From contig JACRAZ010000016.1 of NCBI GenBank assembly GCA_016213205.1, forward strand, positions 43,292-107,291: a stretch of 64,000 bases of DNA, read 5' to 3'. Positions 7,824-15,689 of this stretch are shown piece by piece. How positions within the stretch are numbered: the first letter of the stretch is position 1; the number at the start of each line of letters is the position of its first letter. Made by a program: the position numbers and the translations under genes. The notes under the pieces were generated by a model. It did not search any database, was not told where the DNA came from, and was given only the letters and a program-made list of their open reading frames with translations. Origin of the DNA: Burkholderiales bacterium (GTDB lineage Bacteria; Pseudomonadota; Gammaproteobacteria; Burkholderiales; Burkholderiaceae_C).

Positions 7824-8543
7824 TCAGTCCGGCGTGGCGAAGCCGAGCACGACCCGGCGCGTCCGGGCGGACTTCTTCTCGATCTTGGTGACGACCACGG
7901 CGCCGATCTCGGTGGTGTTGGCCACGTGGGTGCCTCCGCAGGGTTGCAGGTCGACACCCTCGATGGCGATCACGCGCACCCGGCCCTGGCCGCGCGGGGG
8001 CTGCACGCTCATGCTGCGCACCAGGCCCGGCTTGGCATCGAGCTCGGCCTCGCTGATCCAGCGGTGCTCCACGGCGTGGGCTTCGGCCACCAGGCGCGCG
8101 AGGCCGGCGTTGAGCACGTCCTTGTCCAGCGGCTCGGTCATGTGGAAGTCCAGCCGCGCGTAATCAACCGTGATCGAGCAGCCGTCCACCGGGTGCGGCA
8201 CCAGCGCGCACAGCAGGTGCGTCGCGGTGTGAAAGCGCATGTGGCGATGGCGCCGCCGCCAGTCGATGCGGGCCGTGACGGTGTCGCCCACCGCCCAGCC
8301 GGCCAGGTCGGCCCCTTCGGCCGGCAGGTGCACGATGGTGCCGGGATCGACCCCCTTGCGGGTGTCGACAATGGCCAGTTCGCGGCCGTCGGCCTGGCGC
8401 AGCAGGCCAACGTCACCCGCCTGGCCACCCCCTTGCGGGTAGAACACGGTGCGGTCGAGCTGCACGCCCCGCGCTTCGAGGGCGGTGATGCGGGCCTCGC
8501 AGTGCTGCAGCCGGGCGTCGTCGCGGAACAGTGCTTCGGTCAT
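7824..8543 (-). CDS. alaX: AlaX-type alanyl-tRNA editing protein
   Basis: The 239-residue protein is a free-standing editing domain of the alanyl-tRNA synthetase type, which removes serine or glycine wrongly attached to tRNA-Ala. The zinc-binding pair of motifs is intact: HTATHLL (two histidines) and PCGGTHVANT (Cys and His). The N-terminal FYPQGGGQAGD is also typical. It is the last gene of a coupled operon: its ATG overlaps the stop codon of the VOC gene (ATGA). A tRNA proofreading factor joined to aminotransferase and threonine-dehydratase-like genes suggests the operon handles an amino acid that threatens translation; that link is inference. Confidence 0.92.
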   Translation of the reverse strand: MTEALFRDDARLQHCEARITALEARGVQLDRTVFYPQGGGQAGDVGLLRQADGRELAIVDTRKGVDPGTIVHLPAEGADLAGWAVGDTVTARIDWRRRHRHMRFHTATHLLCALVPHPVDGCSITVDYARLDFHMTEPLDKDVLNAGLARLVAEAHAVEHRWISEAELDAKPGLVRSMSVQPPRGQGRVRVIAIEGVDLQPCGGTHVANTTEIGAVVVTKIEKKSARTRRVVLGFATPD

Positions 8544-9196
8544 GGCGGGCTCGTCAGGGTGAGGGGGCCGCGGGGGGTGTGCAGGCGCACGCTCAGGCCG
8601 GGCAGGTCGGCCGCGGCCACGCCGCGCAAGCGCAGCAAGCGGTGCACCGGCGCCGGCAACCCGCCCAGCGTGACGGCGCCCAGTGTCACGCCCGAAGGCG
8701 GCATGTCGTCGGCGGGATGGCGCGCGCCCCATTCGATGAGCGTGGGCAATGCGCCGTTGCAGGCGATCGCGCCGTCCTCACGCACCAGGAGGCGCCAGGT
8801 CAGCCGGCCCTGGGGCGTGTCGCGTTCGGCGGCGATCGGCGGTCCGGGGTCGGTGCCCAGCGCGAACAGCGCATCGCGCAGGGGTTCGATCGGGCGGCAG
8901 CGGGCCACCAGGTGCACCAGGCGAGGGGTCTCGCGCACGGCCGCCTGCAGCGCGGGGTGGTCCATGCCGAACCAGCGCGCGCGTGCCGGGGGTGGGGCCT
9001 CGGGATCGATGGTGATGATCTCGAGGTAACTGCCAGGATACGCGTCATTGGCCAGCGACAGCAGGCGGTTGTGTGTGCCCATCAAGGCATGACGTCCACC
9101 CGGCCCGGGGGTCGCGCCCAGCGTCTGCTCGCACCAGGCCACGCCCTGCGCCAGCGAGTCGGCCACGACGACGAGGTGGTCGACCTCGGTCGTCAC
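8540..9196 (-). CDS. Glyoxalase-like (VOC superfamily) domain protein
   Basis: This 218-residue protein begins VTTEVDHLVVVADSLAQGVAWCEQTLGATPGPGGRHALMGTHNRLL, the pattern of the glyoxalase_3/VOC-like family, with a paired SYLEIITIDP strand. The likely start is a GTG that overlaps the PhzF stop codon (GTGA), and its own stop overlaps the AlaX start. Translational coupling on both sides ties it firmly to the operon. VOC proteins are metal-dependent isomerases, dioxygenases or resistance proteins; the reaction here cannot be read from sequence. Confidence 0.8.
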   Translation of the reverse strand: MTTEVDHLVVVADSLAQGVAWCEQTLGATPGPGGRHALMGTHNRLLSLANDAYPGSYLEIITIDPEAPPPARARWFGMDHPALQAAVRETPRLVHLVARCRPIEPLRDALFALGTDPGPPIAAERDTPQGRLTWRLLVREDGAIACNGALPTLIEWGARHPADDMPPSGVTLGAVTLGGLPAPVHRLLRLRGVAAADLPGLSVRLHTPRGPLTLTSPP

Positions 9197-10029
9197 AGCG
9201 TCACCTGCCCCTGCACCACCGGGGTCACATCGCCGCCGATCCAGGTGGTGGCGCCTTCGGCCTGCACATGCACACGGCCGGCGCGGCCGAGCGCAGTGCC
9301 CTGGGCCGCGACGTAGCCGGGTGGCGCCAGGCCCTCGCCGATGAGCCATTGCGCCAGCCCCGCGTTGAGGCTGCCGGTCACCGGGTCTTCCGGAACCCCC
9401 AGCGAGGGCACGAAGGCCCGCACCTCCCACTGGCATGCGCTGCCGGCCGGGTGCGCGCCCACCACGCCCAGCTTGAGCCCGCGCATCGCCGCGAAGTCCG
9501 GCTGCAGCGCCAGCACCGTGGCGGCATCGGGCAGCAGCGCGGCCAGCCAGCCCGGGCCGTTGTCCACCCACTGCAGGCGCAGCAACTGCTCGTCGCGCAG
9601 CTTCAGCGAAGCCAGCACCTGGGCCCGTTCCTCGGCGCCCGCCGGCCCGCTGCGGCGCAGCGGCGGCGCGGCAAAGGCCAGGCGCGCACCATCGCGGCGG
9701 ATGCGCACCAGGCCCACGCCGCATTGCTGCACCACTTCGCCGGCGGTGCGCGGCTGGCCGCCTGCGGCCAGCCAGGCGTGGCAGCTGCCCAGCGTGGGAT
9801 GGCCGGCAAACGGCAGTTCACCACCGGGGGTGAAGATGCGCACGTGGTAGTCGGCGCCTGGCTCGGTGGGCGGCAGCAGGAAGGTGGTTTCCGACAGGTT
9901 GGTCCAGCGTGCGAACGCGGCCATCTGGGCTTCGGTGAGGCCGGCCGCGTCGTGCACCACCGCGAGCGGGTTGCCGCGCAGCGGCTGCGTGGTGAAGACG
10001 TCCAGTTGCGAGAAGCGGTGGGTCGACAT
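9193..10029 (-). CDS. PhzF family isomerase/epimerase
   Basis: The 278-residue protein shows the PhzF fold signatures: FSQLDVFTTQPLRGNPLAVV at the N-terminus, the conserved glutamate in NLSETTFL, the RIFTPGGELPFAGHPTLG motif and the second-half counterpart RAFVPSLGVPEDPVTGS. The glutamate is the general acid/base in phenazine-pathway PhzF, and all key residues appear intact. Most family members outside phenazine clusters have unknown substrates. It follows the dehydratase-like gene by 8 nt and overlaps the VOC gene. A frame reading continues far upstream but enters the dehydratase gene, so the ATG at 10029 is preferred. Confidence 0.88.
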   Translation of the reverse strand: MSTHRFSQLDVFTTQPLRGNPLAVVHDAAGLTEAQMAAFARWTNLSETTFLLPPTEPGADYHVRIFTPGGELPFAGHPTLGSCHAWLAAGGQPRTAGEVVQQCGVGLVRIRRDGARLAFAAPPLRRSGPAGAEERAQVLASLKLRDEQLLRLQWVDNGPGWLAALLPDAATVLALQPDFAAMRGLKLGVVGAHPAGSACQWEVRAFVPSLGVPEDPVTGSLNAGLAQWLIGEGLAPPGYVAAQGTALGRAGRVHVQAEGATTWIGGDVTPVVQGQVTL

Positions 10030-10037
10030 GCTCGTTC

Positions 10038-11051
10038 CTACGATGTGAAGGGCGCGTCCTGCCGGTCGGCCAGCACCTGAGCGTAGACCTGGCGATCGAC
10101 GTTGCCGCCGCTGAGCACCAGTGCCGTGCGGCGGCCAGCCAGGCGCGGCGCCTCCTGCAGCGCGGCGGCCAGCGCCGCGGCGCCGGCACCCTCGGCCACC
10201 TGGTGGGTGCACTCGTAGAGCCGCCGCATCGCGCCGGCGACCTCGTCGTCGCTGACCTGCACCACGCGCGCCAGGCCTTGCGCCAGGATCGCCAGTGCCT
10301 GCGGCTCGGGGGTGCGGCAGGCCATGCCGTCGGCGAGCACGGTGGTCACCGCGTGCGATACCGGCGCGCCCTGTGCGAGCGACAGCGCGTAGGCCGGTGC
10401 ACCCGTGCTGACCACGCCGATGACCTCGGTGGCCAGGCCCAGGGCGTCGCGCGCGGCGATCAGCCCGCAGGCCCCGGAGCCCAGGCCGATGGGCACGTAC
10501 ACCGCGTCCAGCCTCGGCTGGGCGTCGAACAGCTCCAGCGCATAGCTGGCCACGCCCGCCACCAGGTCGGGGTGGAACGAGGGCACCATGTGCCAGCCCC
10601 GCTGCGCGGCGAGCGCCTGCGCGTGTTCGCGCGCGGCCTGGAAGTCGTCGCCGTGCTCGACCAGCTCGACCCCCAGCGCCCGCATCGCCGCGTTCTTCTC
10701 GCGGCTGTTGCCGCGCGGCACCACCACCAGCGCGGCCAAGCCGTGGCGGCGCGCCGCGAACCCGATCGACTGGCCGTGGTTGCCGCGCGTGGCGCTCACG
10801 ACGCCGACCGGGCGCACCCCGCTGGCCAGCAGGCGCTCGAAGTAGACCAGCCCGCCGCGGATCTTGAAGGCGCCCACCGGCGTGTGGTTCTCGTGCTTGA
10901 GCCAGAGCTCGGTGCCGTCGTCCGGCCGCGGTGCCACCTGCGCCTCCAGCAGCGGCCAGCGGTACTGCGGCGTCGGCGGCAGCACGGCGTGCACGGTGCG
11001 CGCGGCGGCGGCCAGGTCGTCGCGGGCCGCGTCGCGTGCACCGGCCATCAT
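10038..11051 (-). CDS. Threonine/serine dehydratase-like PLP enzyme (fold type II)
   Basis: This 337-residue enzyme has the PLP lysine at Lys63 in VGAFKIRGG, the asparagine loop SATRGNHGQS, the phosphate-binding glycine loop GLGSGACG and a C-terminal LSGGNVD motif, all typical of the threonine dehydratase/serine dehydratase/hydroxyaspartate ammonia-lyase group. It lacks the C-terminal ACT regulatory domain of biosynthetic IlvA, so a catabolic role fits. Its ATG overlaps the aminotransferase stop (ATGA). Substrate is uncertain: serine, threonine, 3-hydroxyaspartate and the hydroxyectoine-pathway intermediates are all possible for this family. Confidence 0.86.
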   Translation of the reverse strand: MMAGARDAARDDLAAAARTVHAVLPPTPQYRWPLLEAQVAPRPDDGTELWLKHENHTPVGAFKIRGGLVYFERLLASGVRPVGVVSATRGNHGQSIGFAARRHGLAALVVVPRGNSREKNAAMRALGVELVEHGDDFQAAREHAQALAAQRGWHMVPSFHPDLVAGVASYALELFDAQPRLDAVYVPIGLGSGACGLIAARDALGLATEVIGVVSTGAPAYALSLAQGAPVSHAVTTVLADGMACRTPEPQALAILAQGLARVVQVSDDEVAGAMRRLYECTHQVAEGAGAAALAAALQEAPRLAGRRTALVLSGGNVDRQVYAQVLADRQDAPFTS

Positions 11052-12253
11052 GGCGCCACCTCGCGCAGGCCGTCGAGGTGTTCGCCGAGCACGCGGCCGA
11101 GCACCGAGACGCCGTCGGCAATGTCCTCCGGCGACAGTGTCACGAACGACAGACGCAGCGTGCGCGCATCCGGCGCGTGGGCGTAGAACGCGGCGCCGGG
11201 CACGTAGGCGATGCCGGCGGCCACCGCCTTGGGCAGCAGGGCCATTGCGTCGCAGCCGGCGGGCAGGCGCAGCCAGAAGAACATGCCGCCCTGCGGCTGC
11301 TGCCATTCGGTGCCTTCGGGCAGGTAGCGGGCCAGCGCGGCGGCCATCGCATCACGCTGGCGGCGGTAGCGCGCGCGGATCGTGGGCACGTGCTGGTCGA
11401 GGAAGCCGTTGCGGATGACTTCGTAGACGACACGCTGGTTGAAGCCCGGGGTGTGCAGGTCGGCCGCCTGCTTGGCCTGCAGCAGCTTGGGGCACAGCTC
11501 GTGCGGCGCCACCACGTAGCCGAGGCGGAAACCGGGCGAGAGCACCTTCGAGAACGAGCCCAGGTACACCGTGCCCTCGGGCCAGCGCGCGGCCAGCGGT
11601 GCCGGCGGTTCTTCGTCGAACCAGAGGTCGCCATAGGGGTTGTCTTCCACCAGCGGCACCCGCGCGGCCTGGGCGGCACGCACCAGCGCAGCGCGGCGTG
11701 CCTCGCCCAGCACCCGGCCGGTGGGGTTCTGGAAGTTCGGCAGCAGGTAGGCGAAGCGGGTGCCCGGTGCATCGTGGGGCAGGGCCTCGATCGCGTCCGG
11801 CAGCGGGCCGTCGCCGTCGCTGGCCAGGCTGGTGTAGATCGGCTCGTAGGGGTTGAAGGCCTGCAGCGCACCCAGGTAGGTCGGGGTCTCCACCGCCACC
11901 GGCGCGCCGGCATCGACCATCACCTTGCCCACCAGGTCCAGGCCCTGCTGCGAACCGGTGGTGATGAGCACCTGGTCGGGCCCCACGCGCAGGCCCATGG
12001 CGCCCAGGCGCTGCGCCACCCAATCGCGCAGCGGGCCGAAGCCTTCGCTGGCGGCGTACTGCAGCGCCTCACGCGGGGCGTCGGTGAGCACCTTGTCGCA
12101 GGCCGCGCGCACCGCTTCCACCGGAAAGGTGTCGGCCGAGGGCAGGCCGCCAGCCATCGACAGGATGCCGGGCTGCTCGGTCACCTTCAGGATCTCGCGG
12201 ATGATCGACGGGTTCAATCGCGCGCTGCGGCGCGCCTGGTGCCACAAGCTCAT
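11048..12253 (-). CDS. PLP-dependent aminotransferase, LysN/2-aminoadipate type
   Basis: The 401-residue fold type I aminotransferase starts MSLWHQARRS, with GGAGA eight nt upstream. Motifs: SMAGGLPSADTFP near the N-terminus, LITTGSQQGLDLVGK, LLPNFQNPTGR, VEDNPYGDLWF, and the PLP-lysine region YLGSFSKVLSPGFRLGY; the carboxylate-binding arginine is in TLRLSF. This subgroup includes 2-aminoadipate, kynurenine and valine-pyruvate transaminases. It lies 87 nt after the exporter gene and overlaps the dehydratase-like gene. Confidence 0.9.
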   Translation of the reverse strand: MSLWHQARRSARLNPSIIREILKVTEQPGILSMAGGLPSADTFPVEAVRAACDKVLTDAPREALQYAASEGFGPLRDWVAQRLGAMGLRVGPDQVLITTGSQQGLDLVGKVMVDAGAPVAVETPTYLGALQAFNPYEPIYTSLASDGDGPLPDAIEALPHDAPGTRFAYLLPNFQNPTGRVLGEARRAALVRAAQAARVPLVEDNPYGDLWFDEEPPAPLAARWPEGTVYLGSFSKVLSPGFRLGYVVAPHELCPKLLQAKQAADLHTPGFNQRVVYEVIRNGFLDQHVPTIRARYRRQRDAMAAALARYLPEGTEWQQPQGGMFFWLRLPAGCDAMALLPKAVAAGIAYVPGAAFYAHAPDARTLRLSFVTLSPEDIADGVSVLGRVLGEHLDGLREVAP

Positions 12254-12340
12254 GGCAGGTCTCCGGATGGACAAGGGGATGCGGGGGCGCCCAGCGTAAC
12301 GCCGGGCGACCGGATGTGAACAGGGTGGTGGTGCACGGCG

Positions 12341-13276
12341 TCAACGCACCGGCATGCGCCGCGACAGCAGCACGGTGGCCATCACCGCGAGCGAAAACCC
12401 CACGGTGACAGGGTCCAGCCGCTCGCCCAGCACCGGCACGGCCAGCCACATGGACAGAAACGGCTGCAGCAGCTGCACCTGGCTCACCCTCACGGTGCCC
12501 CCCAGCGCCAGGCCGCGGTACCAGGGAAAGAAGCCGAGCCACATCGACACCACGGCCACGTAGGCGAAGCCGGCCCAGGCCGCGGGCTGCACCCCGTGCG
12601 CCGGCCAATCCAGCGCCACCAGCAGCGCGCTGGCCGGCAGGGTGAGGGGCAGCGCCAGCACCAGCACCCAGGAGATCACGGCCGCGGGCGGCATCGGCTC
12701 GCCGCAGTGGCCGCCGAACAGGCGCGCGCACTGCACATAACCGAAGCCACCAAACAGCACCGCGGCCAGCAGCCAGGCATCGGCGGCGTGCAGCGCGCTG
12801 CCGCCCTTCCAGGCCGCAAAGCCCAGCACCAGCGCGGTGCCCAGCAGCGCGCAGGCCCAGAAGGCGGCGCTCGCGCGCTGGCGCAGCCACCAGGCGCCCA
12901 TGGCCGCCGTGGCCAGCGGCAGCACGCCGGTGACCACCGCCGCGTGCGCGGCCTCCACCTCGCGCACCGCCAGGCCGATGCACAGCGGAAAACCGAACAC
13001 CACGCCCAGCGCGGCCAGTGCCAGCACACGCCACTGGGCGGCTTGTGGCCGCGCTGCGCCGGTGAGGCGCACCCAGGCCAGGGCCAGCAGCCCGGCCACC
13101 GCGGCCCGGGCGATGGCGACGAACAGCGGCGAGAGCTGCGGTGCCGCCGCGTCGCCGCCGGCCAGGCGCGTCATCGGGATCGTGAAGGCGAACGCCAGCA
13201 CGCCCAGCGCACCCAAGAGCCAGCCGCGGCGCAGTGCGGCGTGGCTGGGGGGCGTGGGGATGGCGGGGCGGCTCAT
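12341..13276 (-). CDS. DMT superfamily (EamA-type) transporter
   Basis: This 311-residue membrane protein has about ten hydrophobic helices in two EamA repeats. It is the first gene of the minus-strand operon and faces the MocR regulator across a 100-nt gap with putative operators. EamA proteins commonly export amino acids or their by-products, so it may rid the cell of the compound the operon deals with. The ATG at 13276 is preferred; the open frame upstream crosses the regulator's start region and has no family similarity. Confidence 0.86.
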   Translation of the reverse strand: MSRPAIPTPPSHAALRRGWLLGALGVLAFAFTIPMTRLAGGDAAAPQLSPLFVAIARAAVAGLLALAWVRLTGAARPQAAQWRVLALAALGVVFGFPLCIGLAVREVEAAHAAVVTGVLPLATAAMGAWWLRQRASAAFWACALLGTALVLGFAAWKGGSALHAADAWLLAAVLFGGFGYVQCARLFGGHCGEPMPPAAVISWVLVLALPLTLPASALLVALDWPAHGVQPAAWAGFAYVAVVSMWLGFFPWYRGLALGGTVRVSQVQLLQPFLSMWLAVPVLGERLDPVTVGFSLAVMATVLLSRRMPVR

Positions 13277-13311
13277 GCGGCGCAGTCTAGGTCGCGGAAC
13301 AGCACAGCAGC

Positions 13312-13364
13312 AGTACACTTGCCAATACAGTTTCTTCCTCTGTACTGCTGTTGATGGCAGTACA
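13312..13364. promoter_or_regulatory. Putative MocR operator: three AGTACA/TGTACT hexamers
   Basis: The intergenic region between the DMT exporter and the MocR regulator holds AGTACA at 13312-13317, its inverse TGTACT at 13341-13346 and AGTACA at 13359-13364. Three copies in 53 nt, in mixed orientation, match the repeated short sites bound by MocR/GntR regulators beside their own genes. The last site is 12 nt from the regulator's ATG. Confidence 0.6.
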
Positions 13365-13376
13365 GATCGACCCACC

Positions 13377-14825
13377 ATGAACGCACCCCACGAGTTGGCA
13401 ACCCGCCTGCTGCCGCGCGAGCGCAGCCAGAGCCTCGGCGAGCAGTTGGCGAGCCGGTTTGCCGAACGCATCCAGCAACGCGGCCTGGCGGCCGGTGCGC
13501 GGCTGCCTTCGGTGCGCGAATGCGCGCGGCTGCACGGCGTGAGCCCGAGCACGGTGGTGGCGGCCTACGACCAATTGCAGGCCCAGGGCCTGGTGGAGGC
13601 CCGGCGCCAGCGCGGCTTCTTCGTGCGCGAGGTGCCGGCGGTGCGCGCCGGCGTCCCGCCCGCGGCCCGGCCGGCCGGGCTGCCGCCGCCGGTGGACGCC
13701 ACCGCGCTGATCCGGGGCATGTTCCAGAACCGGCGGCCCCAGGCCGGCCCCGGGCTGGGCACCCTGCCCGAGCCCTGGCTGGACCGCAGCCTGCTGGAGC
13801 GTGCGCTGCGGCGAACGCTGGCGCAAGCCGGCGACGCGCTGAGCTACGGCGAGCCGGCGGGCGACGAGTCGCTGCGCCAGGCCTTGGCGCGCCGGCTGGG
13901 TGGCGACCTCGGCATCCCGGCCGACAGTGGCCAGATCGTCACGACGCTGGGCGCCACCCAGGCGCTGGACATCGTCGCCCGCACGCTGCTGCAGCCCGGC
14001 GACGCCGTGCTGGTGGACGAGCCCGGCTGGGCGGTGGAGTTCGCCCGCCTCACGCGCCTGGGCATGCGGCTGCTGCCGGTGCCACGCGGCCCGCAGGGGC
14101 CGGACCTGGCGGTGATGCAGGCGCTGCTGGCCGAGCACCGGCCGCGCCTGTACGCCACCGTGTCGGTGCTGCACAACCCGACCGGCCACATGCTCTCGCT
14201 GGCCACCGCGCACCAGGTGCTGAAGCTGGCCGATGCGCATGAGCTCACCATCGTCGAGGACGACACCTACGCCTGGCTCGCGCCGCCGCATGCGCCGCGG
14301 CTGGCGGCGCTGGATGGGCTGCAGCGCACGGTCTACGTCTCGGGCTTCTCGAAGATCCTGGCGCCGAACTGGCGCGTGGGCTACGTGGCCGCCTCGCCGG
14401 CGCTGACCGAACGTTTCGTCGACACCAAGCTGCTGATGACCCTGACCACGCCGGCGCTGCTGGAGCGGGCGGTGGCCTGGTGCCTGGACCAGGGCCTGTT
14501 GCGCCGCCATGCCGAGCGGGTGATCGAGCGCCTGGAATCGGCCCGCCAGCGCGTGCGCCGCCTGGCCGAGGACGCCGGGTGCGAGTTCCTCGCGCCACCG
14601 CAGGGCCTGTTCGGCTGGATCGACACCGGGGTGGACACCGACCAGCTGGCCTCCCGCCTGGCCACCGAGGGCTGGCTGGTGGCGCCGGGCAGCCTGTTCC
14701 ATGCCGTGCCCCGGCCCAGCACGCTGATGCGGCTGAACTTCGCCAGTTCGCAGGACACACGGTTCTGGCAGAGCTTTTCCCGGGCCCGGCGGGGCCTGCT
14801 CCCCACCCCGACCCCGGGGGTCTGA
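13377..14825 (+). CDS. MocR-type transcriptional regulator (GntR helix-turn-helix plus aminotransferase domain)
   Basis: This 482-residue regulator has an N-terminal GntR winged helix (SLGEQLASRFAERIQQRGLAAG, then RLPSVRECARLHGVSPSTVVAAYDQL), a proline/alanine linker near residues 85-105 and an aminotransferase-like domain with the PLP lysine in YVSGFSKILAPNWRVGY. MocR proteins sense PLP adducts of amino compounds and control divergent genes. It is transcribed away from the exporter-aminotransferase operon, with candidate operators in between, so it most likely senses the operon's amino substrate. Confidence 0.92.
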   Translation: MNAPHELATRLLPRERSQSLGEQLASRFAERIQQRGLAAGARLPSVRECARLHGVSPSTVVAAYDQLQAQGLVEARRQRGFFVREVPAVRAGVPPAARPAGLPPPVDATALIRGMFQNRRPQAGPGLGTLPEPWLDRSLLERALRRTLAQAGDALSYGEPAGDESLRQALARRLGGDLGIPADSGQIVTTLGATQALDIVARTLLQPGDAVLVDEPGWAVEFARLTRLGMRLLPVPRGPQGPDLAVMQALLAEHRPRLYATVSVLHNPTGHMLSLATAHQVLKLADAHELTIVEDDTYAWLAPPHAPRLAALDGLQRTVYVSGFSKILAPNWRVGYVAASPALTERFVDTKLLMTLTTPALLERAVAWCLDQGLLRRHAERVIERLESARQRVRRLAEDAGCEFLAPPQGLFGWIDTGVDTDQLASRLATEGWLVAPGSLFHAVPRPSTLMRLNFASSQDTRFWQSFSRARRGLLPTPTPGV

Positions 14826-14891
14826 AACGTAACGTCACCATCTGTATCCGACGCGCGCCGTACCATCTTCGTCCACCGCCCCACACCCCCC

Positions 14892-15635
14892 ATGTTTCGC
14901 TCCACCTTGCCGCAGGGCGCGCCTGACCTGATGCGCGTCAGCGAGTTCCGCCGCTATCTGGACGAGCTCGACCGCGTGCAGGGCACGGATGCGGCCAATT
15001 CGCGCCTGACCTCGCTGAGCCCCTCGCTGCTGCAGGACCTGCAACGCTTCGAGCAGCATGGCCAGCAGAGCGAACTGCTCGAGGTGCTGGCGGCGGGCAT
15101 CCGGCACACGCAACCGTTGGCCATCCACCTGCAGTGGGGTGAGCAGGTGGTGACGTTGACCATGTTCCCGGCGCAGAAGCTCGCCCATGCCCCGGTGCCG
15201 ATGAACAAGCTGCTCAGTGGCCGGCTGTCGGAGTTCCAGGTGCTGCAGGTCGAGCAGGCCACCTTGCGGGCGCCCGGCGACCGCGAGAGCACCCTGGTGG
15301 GCAACCCGGCACTGTACGCGCCGCTGGCGCCGCTGCTGTGGGCGATGGCGATGCGCGGCTCACGCGAGGCGCTGCTGCCCGAGATCGCCGGCCAGGCGGC
15401 CTACCGGGTGGCGCCCGGCGTCAGCTTCGACGGGCTGGACCTGCCGGCCGTGCTGGCGCGCTGCATCACGCGGCTGCGCCGCCAGACCTGCAACCTGCGC
15501 GAGATCTGCGAGTGGCCGGGCATCGACCGCGGCCGTGCGCAGCGCCTGCTCAATGCGGTGTACCTGCAGGCGGGGCTGATCGTCAGCCGCACGCACCCGG
15601 CCGCCACGAACGAGGGCTGGGTGGGCTACCGCTGA
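14892..15635 (+). CDS. Conserved-looking protein of unknown function
   Basis: I do not recognise this 247-residue protein. It has no signal peptide or membrane helix. The middle contains a strand-rich region (PLAIHLQWGEQVVTLTMFP), and the C-terminal third is arginine-rich and helical, with CITRLRRQTCNLREICEW followed by RAQRLLNAVYLQAGLIVSRTHP, which resembles a helix-turn-helix-like or winged-helix end. A link to Burkholderiales sensory or regulatory proteins is only a guess. It lies between the MocR gene and the convergent binding-protein genes. Confidence 0.7.
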   Translation: MFRSTLPQGAPDLMRVSEFRRYLDELDRVQGTDAANSRLTSLSPSLLQDLQRFEQHGQQSELLEVLAAGIRHTQPLAIHLQWGEQVVTLTMFPAQKLAHAPVPMNKLLSGRLSEFQVLQVEQATLRAPGDRESTLVGNPALYAPLAPLLWAMAMRGSREALLPEIAGQAAYRVAPGVSFDGLDLPAVLARCITRLRRQTCNLREICEWPGIDRGRAQRLLNAVYLQAGLIVSRTHPAATNEGWVGYR

Positions 15636-15689
15636 CAGCCGCCGGCTGGGGCCCCCGGCAGGGGCCGGCCGCTGTGCGGCCAGCGGCGG

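Noticed and set aside
9193..11121. 642-residue reading that would fuse the PhzF protein to upstream sequence
   Set aside because: The extra N-terminal part lies over the threonine-dehydratase-like gene in another frame and has no family similarity. The ATG at 10029 gives a complete PhzF protein.
15667..15681. Bidirectional terminator between two convergent genes
   Set aside because: GGCCGC-TGT-GCGGCC forms a short stem in the right place, but there is no T-run and such GC hairpins are frequent by chance in this sequence.
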